DNA of 64,000 nucleotides from Paenibacillus lutrae (GCF_009757775.1 NZ_RHLK01000007.1:61897-125896), one strand, 5' to 3'; numbered from the stretch's first letter, positions 52,277-61,633 are shown. Notes: generated by a model from the sequence alone, not told the origin. Numbers and translations are program-made.

Positions 52277-54176
52277 AAAACGGCTCATACTCCGGTTTAT
52301 CACTCAGCTCGTAACGATCGGATTCCTTATTCTGCTGCTGGTCGGCGGCGCGGTTTCTTATTTTTTCAATGAGATTACCCGTATCGAAATGAATCAGGAT
52401 TTTACAAATGCCGGGATGACGAAACTAGTGGATTCGATCCGCACGGACGACGAACGCATCACATTTGACAGTAAGCTTCTGGAGCAGGCTCTCGGCCAGG
52501 GCGGCTGGCTCCAAGTTCTGGATGATCGCGGCTCGGTCACCCATTCATACGGAGTACCTGCCGATGTGCCAGACCGCTATCTCCCGGGTGAATTCACGGA
52601 TTACTGGTCAGGCCGCAAACCTTTTCCCTATAGGCTTTATTTGTGGATCGAAGAGAAGGACGGGAATACGTACACCCTCCTGTACGGCAAAAGAAGCATC
52701 GAACGAATTCTCGTCGAAGAGGTGGCCAAGGCTGCAGCTGCGGCGGGCGCAGCGGATAAAGCTCCGGGGGCCGGCAGTGAAGCGGCAGGAGCGGAGGAAG
52801 GCGCAAAGGAAGGAGAGCAAGAAACGGATTCTTTAGATGAAGCTTCGAAGAACGAACCTATCGAGACTGGAGTCAGGGATCGAATTTCCGTCTACGAGAA
52901 CGGGCAGCTCCATCTTCCCCAGGCGCTGCAGCAAAAGCTCATTGCAGCAGGCGCAGCCGTCCAGCTGCTGAGCCCGGAAGGCGAAGAACAGGCGGCCTTC
53001 CGCAAGCCGCCCGCTCTTCCTTCGGCTTACAGCCTGCAGGAACTGGCGCTCCGCTCCCAGCACAGCGAACGCTACGGCTACGATCTGGCGTCCCTCAGCG
53101 AAGCCGATGGACGCACCTGGATCGTTTCGGTCCCGCAGCGAAGTGCCGGCACGGGCACCTTCCCGCAGACGGTGCCCCAAGCGGCGGTTGCCGCGTTCTT
53201 CGGCTTGTTCGCCGGGATGCTGCTGCTGCTTGTCGGCGCCGCCTTCTGGTACGGCCACCGCTTCGGCACACCGATGCTGCACATCCTGGCGTGGCTCAGG
53301 CGCCTTAGCCGAAGCAACTACGATGAACCCGCCGGCAGCGGCGGGCAGCCCCGGAGCCGCCGCAAGGACGGGCGGCTCAAGAAGCGCTTCCGCTTGTACA
53401 GCGACGTCATGCAGACGCTGCAGCAGCTCTCGGAAGCGCTGCGCCAGAGCGAGGAGGCGCGTGCCCAGCTGGAGCGGACGCGGGATGAGTGGATCGCGGG
53501 AATATCACACGATCTCCGAACACCCCTCTCGTCCATTAAGGGCTATGCCCATATGCTGGAGGCGCCTCAGTATACATGGACGGAGACAGAGGTCCAAGAA
53601 TTTGCTGCCATCATCAAGGATAAGGCCGATTTTATGGAGCAGCTTGCCGGCGACCTGAGTCTGACCTTCCGCCTTAAAAACGGCGGCCAGACCTTTGTAC
53701 CGGAGGAGACGGAAATGAATGAATTTGTACGCCGCAGCATCCTCCAGGTCATCAATGACCCCGGGTGTGCGGATGCGGACGTGACATTCGAACCTGCGGC
53801 AGCTCTAGTGGCCTACCCCATCGACCGGCAAGCATTCCGCAGGGTGATGGACAATCTGGTCGCCAACGCGATCCGCCATAACCCCCCGGCCACACCGGTC
53901 GAAGTGAAGCTGACTGCTGCGCCGGGCGGCGGATTCGTTCTCGACATCCGCGATAACGGCATCGGCATGGACGAAGAGACGCTGGCGAAGCTGTTCGACC
54001 GCTATTACCGGGGCACCCACACGGAAGGGGAGACCCGGGGAACGGGACTCGGCATGGCTATTGCCCGCCAGCTTGTAATCCGGCAGGGCGGCCGGATCGA
54101 AGCATCGAGCGAACCCGGACGGGGCACACTCGTCCGGCTGACATTCGGCCCGGCTGCTGCAATGGATTGCAGTTGA
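52266..54176 (+). CDS. Sensor histidine kinase
   Basis: About 636 aa from GTG at 52266 behind 'GGAGGAG'. Two membrane helices (about 8-32 and 300-320) enclose an extracytoplasmic sensor of about 265 residues that includes an Ala/Gly/Glu-rich low-complexity stretch at about 158-200. HisKA box 'AGISHDLRTPLSSIKGY' near 420, N box 'NLVANAIRHNPP', G1 'DIRDNGIGMD' and G2 'RGTGLGMAIARQL' are complete. The signal is unknown. The next gene, on the other strand, is a PstS-like protein. Confidence 0.92.
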   Translation: MDVRKRLILRFITQLVTIGFLILLLVGGAVSYFFNEITRIEMNQDFTNAGMTKLVDSIRTDDERITFDSKLLEQALGQGGWLQVLDDRGSVTHSYGVPADVPDRYLPGEFTDYWSGRKPFPYRLYLWIEEKDGNTYTLLYGKRSIERILVEEVAKAAAAAGAADKAPGAGSEAAGAEEGAKEGEQETDSLDEASKNEPIETGVRDRISVYENGQLHLPQALQQKLIAAGAAVQLLSPEGEEQAAFRKPPALPSAYSLQELALRSQHSERYGYDLASLSEADGRTWIVSVPQRSAGTGTFPQTVPQAAVAAFFGLFAGMLLLLVGAAFWYGHRFGTPMLHILAWLRRLSRSNYDEPAGSGGQPRSRRKDGRLKKRFRLYSDVMQTLQQLSEALRQSEEARAQLERTRDEWIAGISHDLRTPLSSIKGYAHMLEAPQYTWTETEVQEFAAIIKDKADFMEQLAGDLSLTFRLKNGGQTFVPEETEMNEFVRRSILQVINDPGCADADVTFEPAAALVAYPIDRQAFRRVMDNLVANAIRHNPPATPVEVKLTAAPGGGFVLDIRDNGIGMDEETLAKLFDRYYRGTHTEGETRGTGLGMAIARQLVIRQGGRIEASSEPGRGTLVRLTFGPAAAMDCS

Positions 54177-54288
54177 ACGCATGAATGACACAGGTTAAAC
54201 ACAAAGGTAATGGTTTTATGTCTAAAGCATACCTCAACCTGGCAGCCATAGGTCGGCGTGGTCCAGCTTAGCGCTTGTTTGTTTTCAC

Positions 54289-55446
54289 TCACTTCTTCAA
54301 AGGCGTGTACCCGGTTTTATCCACCAAAGATTGTCCTTGCGGTGATAAGATCCACTCAATCAGCCCCTCTACGTTGGGGTTCTTACTACCTAAAGTCACC
54401 GCATAAAACTCCGAAGTTAACGGATAAGATTGGTTCTGGATGTTGGCTCTGTTCGGCTGTACGCCATTAATACTGAGCAGGCGGATCTTATCTTCTCTGG
54501 TCATTTCCGTTGCGTAGAATAGAAAGGAATACCCCACCGCATTTTTGTGGTTCCGGTAGTTGGCCGCATTGCGGATAATTCCGCCCATTCCCGATGCGAC
54601 ATCTTCTTGAGGCGGAGTGACCAGATTCTTTCCTTCCATCAGCTTTTGAAGCGCCGACTGGCTTCCGCTGTTCTCGGGACGCTGGAACGCCTGAATCGGC
54701 ATGTCGTCCCCGCCAAGCTCTTGCCAATTCGTCAAATGACCGGAATAAATCGACTGGATCTGTTCCAGCGTCACATCCTTGACACGGTTCCTCGAATTAA
54801 CGAAGAAAACGAAAGCCTCGCGTCCGATCGGAGTCAGAACAAGCTCCCGGCCGCTTCTTTCTGCATCGAGTCTTTGGAGTCTGGATGGACCCGCCGTGAA
54901 AATAATATCCACCTCGCCCCGGATGAGCTTCTCATAAGCGCCATCGGTCTTGCTCGACATCACTGCACTGTTAGAAATGTCATAATCCGCTTGGGGATAG
55001 ACCGCCTGGGCAATTGCGGCATACAAAGGATAAAGCGCCGTAGCACCGTCCAGCCGGGGCAAATCCTTTTCCAGTTTGAAGGAAGAAGGCTCTTCCAGCG
55101 CAACCGCCTTGGTTGATTTCATGAAAGGCTTATAGGCGTTTAGATCAACCTCCTGTTCTTTCATCGTGATGCTGCCCAAATAAGCTTTATTGATTTCATA
55201 ACCGGCCAGCACCAGACCACAAACCGCCGCGCCAGAAGCAAGTGTCAGGTTAAATTGTCTGGTTGTCAGAACCGTAAAGATTCTAAGCAGGGCCAATGCA
55301 ATGAATAAAGCTATCGCCGCCACGATAAAAATTAGGTAGAACGTGCCCATCCCGCTTAATGCGGCAAAAAACATAGCCATGAACCCGCCAATCGCTACAA
55401 TAACAATGACAAAAATGCTTATAAATATCCTATCAATAGTAGTCAT
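54289..55446 (-). CDS. Membrane-anchored PstS-like phosphate-binding protein
   Basis: 385 aa. Unlike normal PstS lipoproteins, it starts with three hydrophobic helices (about 5-28, 32-55, 63-85) and no lipobox. The remainder is a PBP-like domain: 'LDGATALYPLYAAIAQAVYP' near 133, 'DIIFTAGPS' near 185 and 'FQRPENSGSQSALQKLMEG' near 265, the Ser/Arg-rich phosphate loop. It could sense phosphate or a related anion at the membrane rather than feed a transporter. No pst permease genes follow. It is convergent with the two-component system. Confidence 0.82.
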   Translation of the reverse strand: MTTIDRIFISIFVIVIVAIGGFMAMFFAALSGMGTFYLIFIVAAIALFIALALLRIFTVLTTRQFNLTLASGAAVCGLVLAGYEINKAYLGSITMKEQEVDLNAYKPFMKSTKAVALEEPSSFKLEKDLPRLDGATALYPLYAAIAQAVYPQADYDISNSAVMSSKTDGAYEKLIRGEVDIIFTAGPSRLQRLDAERSGRELVLTPIGREAFVFFVNSRNRVKDVTLEQIQSIYSGHLTNWQELGGDDMPIQAFQRPENSGSQSALQKLMEGKNLVTPPQEDVASGMGGIIRNAANYRNHKNAVGYSFLFYATEMTREDKIRLLSINGVQPNRANIQNQSYPLTSEFYAVTLGSKNPNVEGLIEWILSPQGQSLVDKTGYTPLKK

Positions 55447-55955
55447 AAGCTCTCCTTACTCTGTTCTGCCCAATAATATAGGACGGATCGTACCGCCTTG
55501 AAATATTGTTCCATTTTCCTTATACGACAAAATTTGGATTTTGTACAGACCTATCGGTTTCATAGCTAAGTAAAAAAAAGCCGCGAATTTCGTGCCGGAT
55601 GACAAGAACTTGATAACATTCCCCACCAGTTCCGATCGATATTCTTTATTAAATGAATAGTCAAAAACAACAAACCATCACTCAGCCCTTGAATGATGGT
55701 TTGTTGTTTTTGACTTATATAAATGAAATCTGTTTACATAGTTATCAACATATTCACGAAGTAATTTATTTTCTTGTAAGGATTCAGAATTTGATGAAAT
55801 GGATGCCGGAGTAACAACAAAGAAGCAAATTATTTAAATGACTCGCTTCTTTGTGTGTAAATATCCAATCTATAGAAATATAATATTTATTGTATGATCT
55901 CATTATACAATTTACTCTGTTATTCAGATTATGCTTTTCTACTTTGATCCAACCC
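55447..55955. other. Intergenic region with two hairpins
   Basis: 509 bp. Hairpin 1 at 55661-55713 has perfect 20-bp arms (TCAAAAACAACAAACCATCA and its complement) and acts as a bidirectional terminator. Hairpin 2 at 55818-55853 (CAAAGAAGC/GCTTCTTTG) follows the XRE/membrane pair. A 62-codon minus frame crossing hairpin 2 is not called. Confidence 0.7.
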
Positions 55956-56396
55956 TTAAAGTTTTTTCGCATAATACATCCATAATGTAAAAAATACGAT
56001 CAAAACAAATAATAAGCAAACTAGTAAGGTGTAGAATATCAAGGAATTAAAGAAACCGGCGATCACGGAGGCAATGCCCAGACCTATGATAATGATGGCT
56101 GTGCTGAGAATACTGGCACTCTTGAGTATCATTACACCCCGCTCGTCATTCTCCTCTATATATTGCTTCTTCAACTCGGCTTCATTTTTGCTGGCTTTTA
56201 TATACTTGATGAGGAAAAAAACGACGGCCACTTCAACCCCGATAAAAGCACCTGTGTGAAATCCCTTTATAAAACTCGGCAAAGCGGGTAGTCCACCTCG
56301 GTAAAATACAAGTCCCACATAGATCAATAGCATAGCAGCAGCTACCAGTGACAGTACGTTTTTGCGAGTTTTTACTTTAATCTTGTACTTGTCCAT
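55956..56396 (-). CDS. Membrane protein with four helices, partner of an XRE regulator
   Basis: 146 aa, ATG at 56396 directly abutting the TAA of the regulator gene. Four hydrophobic segments (about 14-28, 48-66, 92-112, 118-140) and a charged loop 'KKQYIEENDERGVMI' shared by a family of small membrane proteins found next to XRE regulators (DUF2178-like). The pair probably senses something at the membrane or acts like an immunity module. No experimental function is known to me. Confidence 0.75.
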   Translation of the reverse strand: MDKYKIKVKTRKNVLSLVAAAMLLIYVGLVFYRGGLPALPSFIKGFHTGAFIGVEVAVVFFLIKYIKASKNEAELKKQYIEENDERGVMILKSASILSTAIIIIGLGIASVIAGFFNSLIFYTLLVCLLFVLIVFFTLWMYYAKKL

Positions 56397-56603
56397 TTAC
56401 ATTTCCTCCACTTCGCTGAAATCAAAAACTTCTTCAATGGCGAGTCCAAAATAATTGGCAATTTTGTAAGCAAGAATAAGGGAAGCCGTATACTTTCCCC
56501 TTTCAAGGGAGGTGATGGTTTGTCGGGTAACACCGACGATTTTTCCTAGATCTTCCTGTGAAAGCTTATGCTGCTTACGCAGTTCTGCAATTCTTGTCTT
56601 CAA
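56397..56603 (-). CDS. XRE-family transcriptional regulator (68 aa)
   Basis: 68 aa from TTG at 56603 behind 'AAGGGTG'; the six codons before it lack a site. A single helix-turn-helix domain 'LRKQHKLSQEDLGKIVGVTR' with recognition helix 'QTITSLERGKYT' and 'YKIANYFGLAIEEVFDF'. It is very like B. subtilis YdeA/YozG-type short Cro regulators. It abuts the membrane-protein gene and likely regulates that unit. Confidence 0.88.
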   Translation of the reverse strand: MKTRIAELRKQHKLSQEDLGKIVGVTRQTITSLERGKYTASLILAYKIANYFGLAIEEVFDFSEVEEM

Positions 56604-57014
56604 GTTATCACACCCTTGCAATGTTTACTTTGCTTTTTTAGCATAGTTTACTTTGCATTTTATGTCAAGCTAACTTTGCATTTTATGCAGCTTTGCAATT
56701 TCACCGAAGGAATGTTGCATTTACATTGAAGGCGGTACAGTGCTTTTCCCAGAAAAACGGAGCTTCCGCTTAGCTTCTCGCCGTTACGGCTTACCCGACA
56801 CATTCTGTTCATGCTGTCTCTAACTGTCTTTAAAATAAAAAATGCAATGCCATTAACGACATCGCACTTTTTAGAAATTCAGTTTGGATACAAATCGGTC
56901 AACATTTTTGATAGACTCGCCTGCTTTAACTTATTTAGCGCACGCGACATCCCTTTGTTCTTTTCCCCCTAGAAAAAAAGAAGCACATTTTTTCGTGTGC
57001 TTCGCTTTTTATCT
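56604..57014. other. Intergenic region with two terminators
   Basis: 411 bp. At 56973-57010 a GAAGCACA/TGTGCTTC hairpin with flanking A/T runs ends the M56 peptidase gene; a second, weaker hairpin (TGCGATG/CATTGCA) lies at 56837-56868. The XRE promoter has several copies of TTTGCAT/TTTGCATT spaced through 56640-56700, a possible operator array. Confidence 0.6.
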
Positions 57015-58634
57015 TTAAGGATTCACATTCAAGATAGCACCAGTGGATTGGTCGAAAGATATACGAAAAGGGTCGCCAGTAAGATTGCCTTCGGAAGAAG
57101 GAATAATATCCAATATAATATACGAATCATTGTGAGGATGTGTTGTTGTGATTTGGACTTCTTGAACACTAACGTCAAGGAATGGTTGTGCCAATTGAAT
57201 CGCTTTCTCTTTAATTTGGTCAATTGAAATCCATTGTTCTTTTTTCGTTTCAATTCTATTTTTTTTATCTTTCCATGCCTTCATATCATTGATACCGATT
57301 ATTTTTTTATTTGGACCAATCCATACACGCATACTGTCGTCTGTGGTTACATAAGATGCAGTGGCTACTTCTCTCTCATCTGGTATAAGTGAAAATCCAG
57401 TCAGGTTAAAATACTTCTGCAATACCTGATTAGCTTCTTCCGCAGTTTTAACTGTCGGGCTTTGGCCGCCTCCAGGTTGCGATAGCTTTACCACTTCCAC
57501 TGTTTCTTTTAATTCGGCTGGGGTCCCTTGAGCATTTACTAATGAGAATGAGCAGACAGTTATTAGCGTTGCTAAACCTAATACAGATAAGCGAATAGAA
57601 TTTTTCTTGAAATGTTTAATCATGAGTATTCTCCTCTTTAGATGCTTGTAATTACCCGATAATCCGACCAAACCTGGATATCTCCGGACTCCTGTATAAT
57701 GCTCCAATAAATTAATGATCGTCTGGCCGTACGCTGCTTTGTGTTCAGCATGGATGTAGGACAAGGCTAATGCATCACAGGCTACCTCTTGGTCTGCCCG
57801 CATTCGTGCGTAGACAACCCACATAATCGGATTAAACCAATGTAAAATAACCAGAACATGCATAAGCCAATTCATCGCAACATCCCTGCGCTTGATATGT
57901 GCCAGTTCATGATTGAAAATATAACGGAATTGATCGGCATCCATCGAACGAATCAACGAACGGGATAATAAAATCCTTGGTTTCATAAACCCATAAACCG
58001 CAGGACTCGGCACTGCATCTGTTTCGGTTAGAAGAATCGGTTGTTTGACCGACATCTGGCGCTTGCATTGCTCGAATACTTGTAATACCGCCGGATTGGT
58101 TACTTTGGGCTGTTTTTTAATTCGTCTATACACGTTGATATTGGCTATAAGGGTTACAAGACTCAAGACTATGACCACTAGCAACCAACCAAACAACAGA
58201 ATGTCTCGCAGCGTTATTGTGGACAGTAGATCCACAAACGATTGCTTTGCATGGACTTGTTTCTCAGGAACGTACGCAGCGGAATGAACGTCGGATGGAC
58301 CTTGGAGTGTCCATTCGCTCGGAGAATTCACCTTATTCTTCAACTGTTGTTCATAACGATTGGATATATCATCGAGCGATCCCGAAAGGAATTCATTAGA
58401 CAACTGCTGCTTAATTGGCAATAGATTGTACACACTGTACGAGCTCTCCGGTGCCCAAGGTAATACGAGCCGGATGACAACAGGCAACCATAGGAGATAG
58501 TGCCACTTCGGCTGCAACTTGTTTCTGAGCATCCATTTGATCAGGACAATGAGAACAACCAGCACACTTGCCATCAGCGAAGCCCTAATCACCCAGTCGA
58601 AAAAAACCTGTATATACATCTGCACATATGTCAT
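57015..58634 (-). CDS. BlaR1/M56-family membrane metallopeptidase with PepSY-like C-terminus
   Basis: 539 aa. Helices at the N-terminus, zinc motif 'NHELAHIKRRDVAMNWLMH' near residue 240 and 'EVACDALALSY' about 45 residues further, the M56 peptidase of BlaR1/MecR1. No beta-lactam-sensor domain: after the last helix (about 355) comes a 180-residue extracytoplasmic region with two PepSY-like units ('EEANQVLQKYFNLTGF', 'IDQIKEKAIQLAQPFLD'). It starts 2 bp after the repressor stop and would cleave that repressor on sensing a signal. The signal is not beta-lactam by sequence evidence. Confidence 0.9.
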   Translation of the reverse strand: MTYVQMYIQVFFDWVIRASLMASVLVVLIVLIKWMLRNKLQPKWHYLLWLPVVIRLVLPWAPESSYSVYNLLPIKQQLSNEFLSGSLDDISNRYEQQLKNKVNSPSEWTLQGPSDVHSAAYVPEKQVHAKQSFVDLLSTITLRDILLFGWLLVVIVLSLVTLIANINVYRRIKKQPKVTNPAVLQVFEQCKRQMSVKQPILLTETDAVPSPAVYGFMKPRILLSRSLIRSMDADQFRYIFNHELAHIKRRDVAMNWLMHVLVILHWFNPIMWVVYARMRADQEVACDALALSYIHAEHKAAYGQTIINLLEHYTGVRRYPGLVGLSGNYKHLKRRILMIKHFKKNSIRLSVLGLATLITVCSFSLVNAQGTPAELKETVEVVKLSQPGGGQSPTVKTAEEANQVLQKYFNLTGFSLIPDEREVATASYVTTDDSMRVWIGPNKKIIGINDMKAWKDKKNRIETKKEQWISIDQIKEKAIQLAQPFLDVSVQEVQITTTHPHNDSYIILDIIPSSEGNLTGDPFRISFDQSTGAILNVNP

Positions 58635-58636
58635 GG

Positions 58637-59041
58637 CTATATGTCCGTCTTCGATTTGTCAGCATCATTCTTGTTTTCATCGAATAATTGCTTCAGCTCA
58701 TTGATTTCCTGTTCCGTCAGTTTTTTCTCCTGCAGGAAATTCGCAAGCATCGGTTTAATGGCTCCACCGTACAATTTTTGCAAAAAAGTCTTGGTTTCAC
58801 TTTGCAAATACTCTTTTTCTGAAACCAATGGATAAAACATTTGGGCTCGTCGCGATTCCTCCTTGTTGATTCCAACCGCTTCTTTCTGCACTAGGCGGTT
58901 AAGCAGTGTACGAATGGTCTTCGGACTCCAATCCATTGTTTCTGTTAGTTCTTTAACAATTTCGCTGGATGGACATTCCTCCCTCGCCCAGAGGATTTTC
59001 ATAACTTCCCATTCTGCATCTGTGATTTGTGGTAATTTCAT
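58637..59041 (-). CDS. BlaI/MecI-family repressor
   Basis: 134 aa, ATG at 59041 with 'GGAGG' upstream. Winged helix 'ITDAEWEVMKILWAREECPS' and 'WSPKTIRTLLNRLVQKEAVG', then the helical dimerisation tail. The family binds ACATGTA-type palindromes: 'TGTTACATGTAAAA' at 59054-59067 and 'CTACACGTGTAG' at 59100-59111 lie just upstream of the gene, as expected for autorepression. Operon partner of the M56 peptidase. Confidence 0.92.
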   Translation of the reverse strand: MKLPQITDAEWEVMKILWAREECPSSEIVKELTETMDWSPKTIRTLLNRLVQKEAVGINKEESRRAQMFYPLVSEKEYLQSETKTFLQKLYGGAIKPMLANFLQEKKLTEQEINELKQLFDENKNDADKSKTDI

Positions 59042-59053
59042 GCTCGAAACCTC

Positions 59054-59111
59054 CTGTTACATGTAAAAGGATTACAAATGTAGGTCTACAACTCATATGC
59101 TACACGTGTAG
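59054..59111. promoter_or_regulatory. Putative BlaI-type operators
   Basis: A TTACATGTAA palindrome at 59056-59065 and CTACACGTGTAG at 59100-59111, both centred on the TACANNTGTA pattern typical of BlaI/MecI operators, upstream of the repressor gene. Confidence 0.6.
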
Positions 59112-59179
59112 TCCTATTATGTCAACAAACGTCTCGTTCCATTTACTTAGTGGTTAACGATATATGTTCTATACGGCAA

Positions 59180-59225
59180 ACGATATAAGCTCTTGTCACT
59201 GACTTGTGACAAGAGCTTATATCGT
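59180..59225. repeat. Perfect 20-bp hairpin without T-run
   Basis: Arms 59180-59199 (ACGATATAAGC...) and 59206-59225 are exact complements with a 6-nt loop. No poly-T follows on either side, so it is not a standard terminator. It lies alone in the 353-bp gap 59042-59394; the region right of it (59226-59350) holds nothing recognised. Confidence 0.7.
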
Positions 59226-59350
59226 CAAAATAACAATAGCTGCTGTTACGCGATTGAAAAGCATAGATGCTCTTGTTCTCCGACAGCGGCCTCTTATGCA
59301 TGCATGTTCTTGTCATCCTGCACCTGCTCGCACAGGACTCCATATCCGGC

Positions 59351-59381
59351 AAAAAGCCCCGGAGGTCCTGCCTCCAGGGCT
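59351..59381 (-). terminator. LPMO gene terminator
   Basis: AGCCCCGGAGG/CCTCCAGGGCT with one mismatch, five T on the minus strand. Confidence 0.85.
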
Positions 59382-59394
59382 AACTGCACAATCT

Positions 59395-60426
59395 TTAAGG
59401 AATAACCTTCCAAACGTTGGTACCGGTTGGAGCTTCGCCTAATGTCCACCATTTGGCTTCATAATTGACACCGTTGTAAGAAACTTTGTTACCGCCTACA
59501 TATACGGTAGACGCGCTCCAAGCTGCATACGTTCCCGCGCCGCCGCTGCCGGTTGTCTTGACCGCCAAGACGGAAGAAGCAGCGGATGCTTTGCCTGAGG
59601 AGTCGATTGCCGCCACGGTAAAGCTGTAGGTTGTGCCGCTCGACAAGCCCGTGCTTGTGAAAGAAGTCGAGGACGTCGTACCTACGGCCACGTTATTGCG
59701 GAATACTTGGTAGCTTGATGCTCCGGCTACGGCCGACCAGTTCAAGGAAACACTGGTGTCCGTAACGGCTGCGGAAGCCAGGTTCGTTGGAGCCGGAAGC
59801 GTGCTGCCTCCACCGAAATCTACATCCGTTACATTGACGTAAGCGGTAGGCGCTCCCGAAACTTCCCAGATCGCCAGGATAACATGATAACCGGTTCTTT
59901 CTGGAACGTTACAATTAGTCGTGTGATAGTTCGTAGGGCTCGCTCCGTTAAAATCTTCTTGGCAGAAAGGCGTCAAATCGAAGGATGCTCTCGTCAGAGG
60001 AGCATTCGGATTCCAGCCTGGCTTGGTGATGAAATATTTAAAAGTGGTTGTAGCGTGTGCGGCATTCAACTGCCATTTGAAAGCCTGAGGTCCCGCCGTC
60101 ATAGGAACTTTGCTCCAACGTGTCGAGGTTTGCTCATCAAGTTTAGGGAAAGTGTTGCCCGCACTCGCGATACTACCGTCACCAGGGCCTCCGTTAGGGA
60201 AGCCTTTACCCGCTTCAGCGCTTTGCGGCTCGTATGCGGCACCGCCACAATCTGTATTCACTTTAGTTTTGCATAAAAGCGCACGGCTGGCAGGCACATC
60301 CAAATACCCGTGAGCCGAGCTTGTGTTAGGAAACAAAAGCATCAGGACAGCAATCATCAGCAGCATACCGCAAGCGGCAACCAGCTTGTGCAGCAAAGTG
60401 TGGTTCGGTAAAGCCAAATTCATCAT
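59395..60426 (-). CDS. Chitin-active lytic polysaccharide monooxygenase (AA10) with FN3 and CBM5/12
   Basis: 343 aa from adjacent ATGs at 60426/60423 behind 'GAGGAGGAACGA'. The signal peptide ends 'NTSSA', so mature His is residue 1 ('HGYLDVPASR'), the histidine-brace residue; the second His lies in 'LNAAHATTTFKYFITK'. The catalytic domain ends near 'TDVDFGGG', followed by an FN3 domain ('LPAPTNLASAAVTDTSVSL') and a CBM5/12-type chitin-binding module ('YAAWSASTVYVGGNKVSYNG'). Copper-dependent oxidative cleavage of chitin is the known activity of this layout. A cre-like site upstream suggests CcpA control. Confidence 0.95.
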   Translation of the reverse strand: MMNLALPNHTLLHKLVAACGMLLMIAVLMLLFPNTSSAHGYLDVPASRALLCKTKVNTDCGGAAYEPQSAEAGKGFPNGGPGDGSIASAGNTFPKLDEQTSTRWSKVPMTAGPQAFKWQLNAAHATTTFKYFITKPGWNPNAPLTRASFDLTPFCQEDFNGASPTNYHTTNCNVPERTGYHVILAIWEVSGAPTAYVNVTDVDFGGGSTLPAPTNLASAAVTDTSVSLNWSAVAGASSYQVFRNNVAVGTTSSTSFTSTGLSSGTTYSFTVAAIDSSGKASAASSVLAVKTTGSGGAGTYAAWSASTVYVGGNKVSYNGVNYEAKWWTLGEAPTGTNVWKVIP

Positions 60427-60456
60427 TCGTTCCTCCTCATATTTGGGTTTTCAAAA

Positions 60457-60470
60457 CAAAAGCGCTTACA
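60457..60470. promoter_or_regulatory. cre-like site upstream of LPMO
   Basis: CAAAAGCGCTTACA matches TGWAANCGNTNWCA at 12 of 14 positions, with both mismatches in the first two bases. It lies 31-44 bp before the start codon. Confidence 0.45.
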
Positions 60471-60817
60471 TTTTTCCGATTTAAACTAGCATCACCTCCC
60501 TTAAAGTAAAGCAGCAATCCCTTTATATAATTACCGGTCGTCATGTATATATATTCCAATTATATGCCTGATCGAAACATATCACAATATTTTTTACAAA
60601 AAAAGGAGTTCCGTGTAACAGACAGCCTCTGTCCAGTGACAAGAAAATTGTAAAGGAATTGAAAGTCCAGGCCTCTAGCCTTGCAGAAACGACTCACGAA
60701 GAAATTCTTTATTGTAACCAGGTTTCGTAAGTATGATAGCCGCTGGACTGAGACTTTTCAATAAAACCCCAGAACCTTACCTATCAAGGGCTTGAGGCAT
60801 TTAGAAGAAGAATCTCT
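60471..60817. other. Intergenic region LPMO / DinB-like gene
   Basis: About 350 bp, A+T-rich near the LPMO promoter. No hairpin or other gene recognised; a 64-codon minus frame overlapping the DinB-like gene end is a shadow. Confidence 0.5.
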
Positions 60818-61312
60818 TCAATCCTGTGTAACTTTCTCTTGAACCAAGAAGGCTTCGATTTGTTTCCTGTGATGCTCGTCATGATGGATAAATACATGAA
60901 CAAACTTCTGGTATGTATAGTCCTCGTTATCGATTGTAAATGTAGTAGTATGATCATATTCTTCATCAAGCAGTTCAAGAAGCTGTTGTCGCGCTTCGAT
61001 TACGTCATCAATAAGCGCATCTAAAGTCTGATAGGACTGGGCCCATACTGCGGCTTCCTGGTTATGCTTCTCAATATCCACGAAGAATAACTGTGCTCCC
61101 TCTGTCATAAGGGGAACCATCATTTCTAAACTGTTCTTATCCCAGTGCATCATGTGGGTGAGAATCTCTCTAAGAGACCATTTTCCTGCAGATATAGGTA
61201 CTAGCCAAAGGTTCTGGCCGGTTTGCCTCAATTCTCCTACCCAAGTCAGAAAATTTGCGAATTGTTTCAGTGTATCGTCCGGTTTGGCAAGCATCTCAAC
61301 TTTCCCTTCCAT
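60818..61312 (-). CDS. DinB-like (DinB_2) putative metalloenzyme
   Basis: 164 aa from ATG at 61312; an internal ATG at 61294 has the better site ('GAAGGGAAAG') and may be the true start (158 aa). Four-helix-bundle pattern with three His positions: 'LREILTHMMHWDKN' near 50 and 'FVHVFIHHDEHHRKQIE' near 140, the metal site of the DinB/YfiT superfamily. Many members are thiol-transferases using bacillithiol or mycothiol; this branch has no proven substrate. Confidence 0.82.
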   Translation of the reverse strand: MEGKVEMLAKPDDTLKQFANFLTWVGELRQTGQNLWLVPISAGKWSLREILTHMMHWDKNSLEMMVPLMTEGAQLFFVDIEKHNQEAAVWAQSYQTLDALIDDVIEARQQLLELLDEEYDHTTTFTIDNEDYTYQKFVHVFIHHDEHHRKQIEAFLVQEKVTQD

Positions 61313-61633
61313 ATTTTATATGGATAATATACCATGAAATACCATCAAACGCAAACATATGTTCCATTCTGTGCATTTAATAAATTTTGAGATTCGAACG
61401 TTTCCAGTATATCCCTGATCCGATCCGCTCACTTCTCGTCTAATAAAAAAAACTGGAGTCTAAGTAAATCAGGCTCCAGGAACAATGTGGATCGTGATGC
61501 AGTACACCATGACCCAGGACTAAATCAAGACCGGGTAGGTTCTGGCAGCTTTTATCCGTCTCTATATCCGTGTATCTCTATATGACAATTCGTATGCCCT
61601 TCGTTCCTGACCTCCGTTCAGCTCCTCTTTAAT
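61313..61633. other. Intergenic region with DMT terminator
   Basis: 321 bp. At 61445-61479 CTGGAG/CTCCAG arms with eight T on the minus strand end the DMT transporter message. Nothing else seen. Confidence 0.6.

Noticed and set aside
55784..55972. 62-codon frame below the XRE/membrane pair
   Set aside because: It crosses a terminator hairpin and overlaps the start of real signals; no ribosome site.
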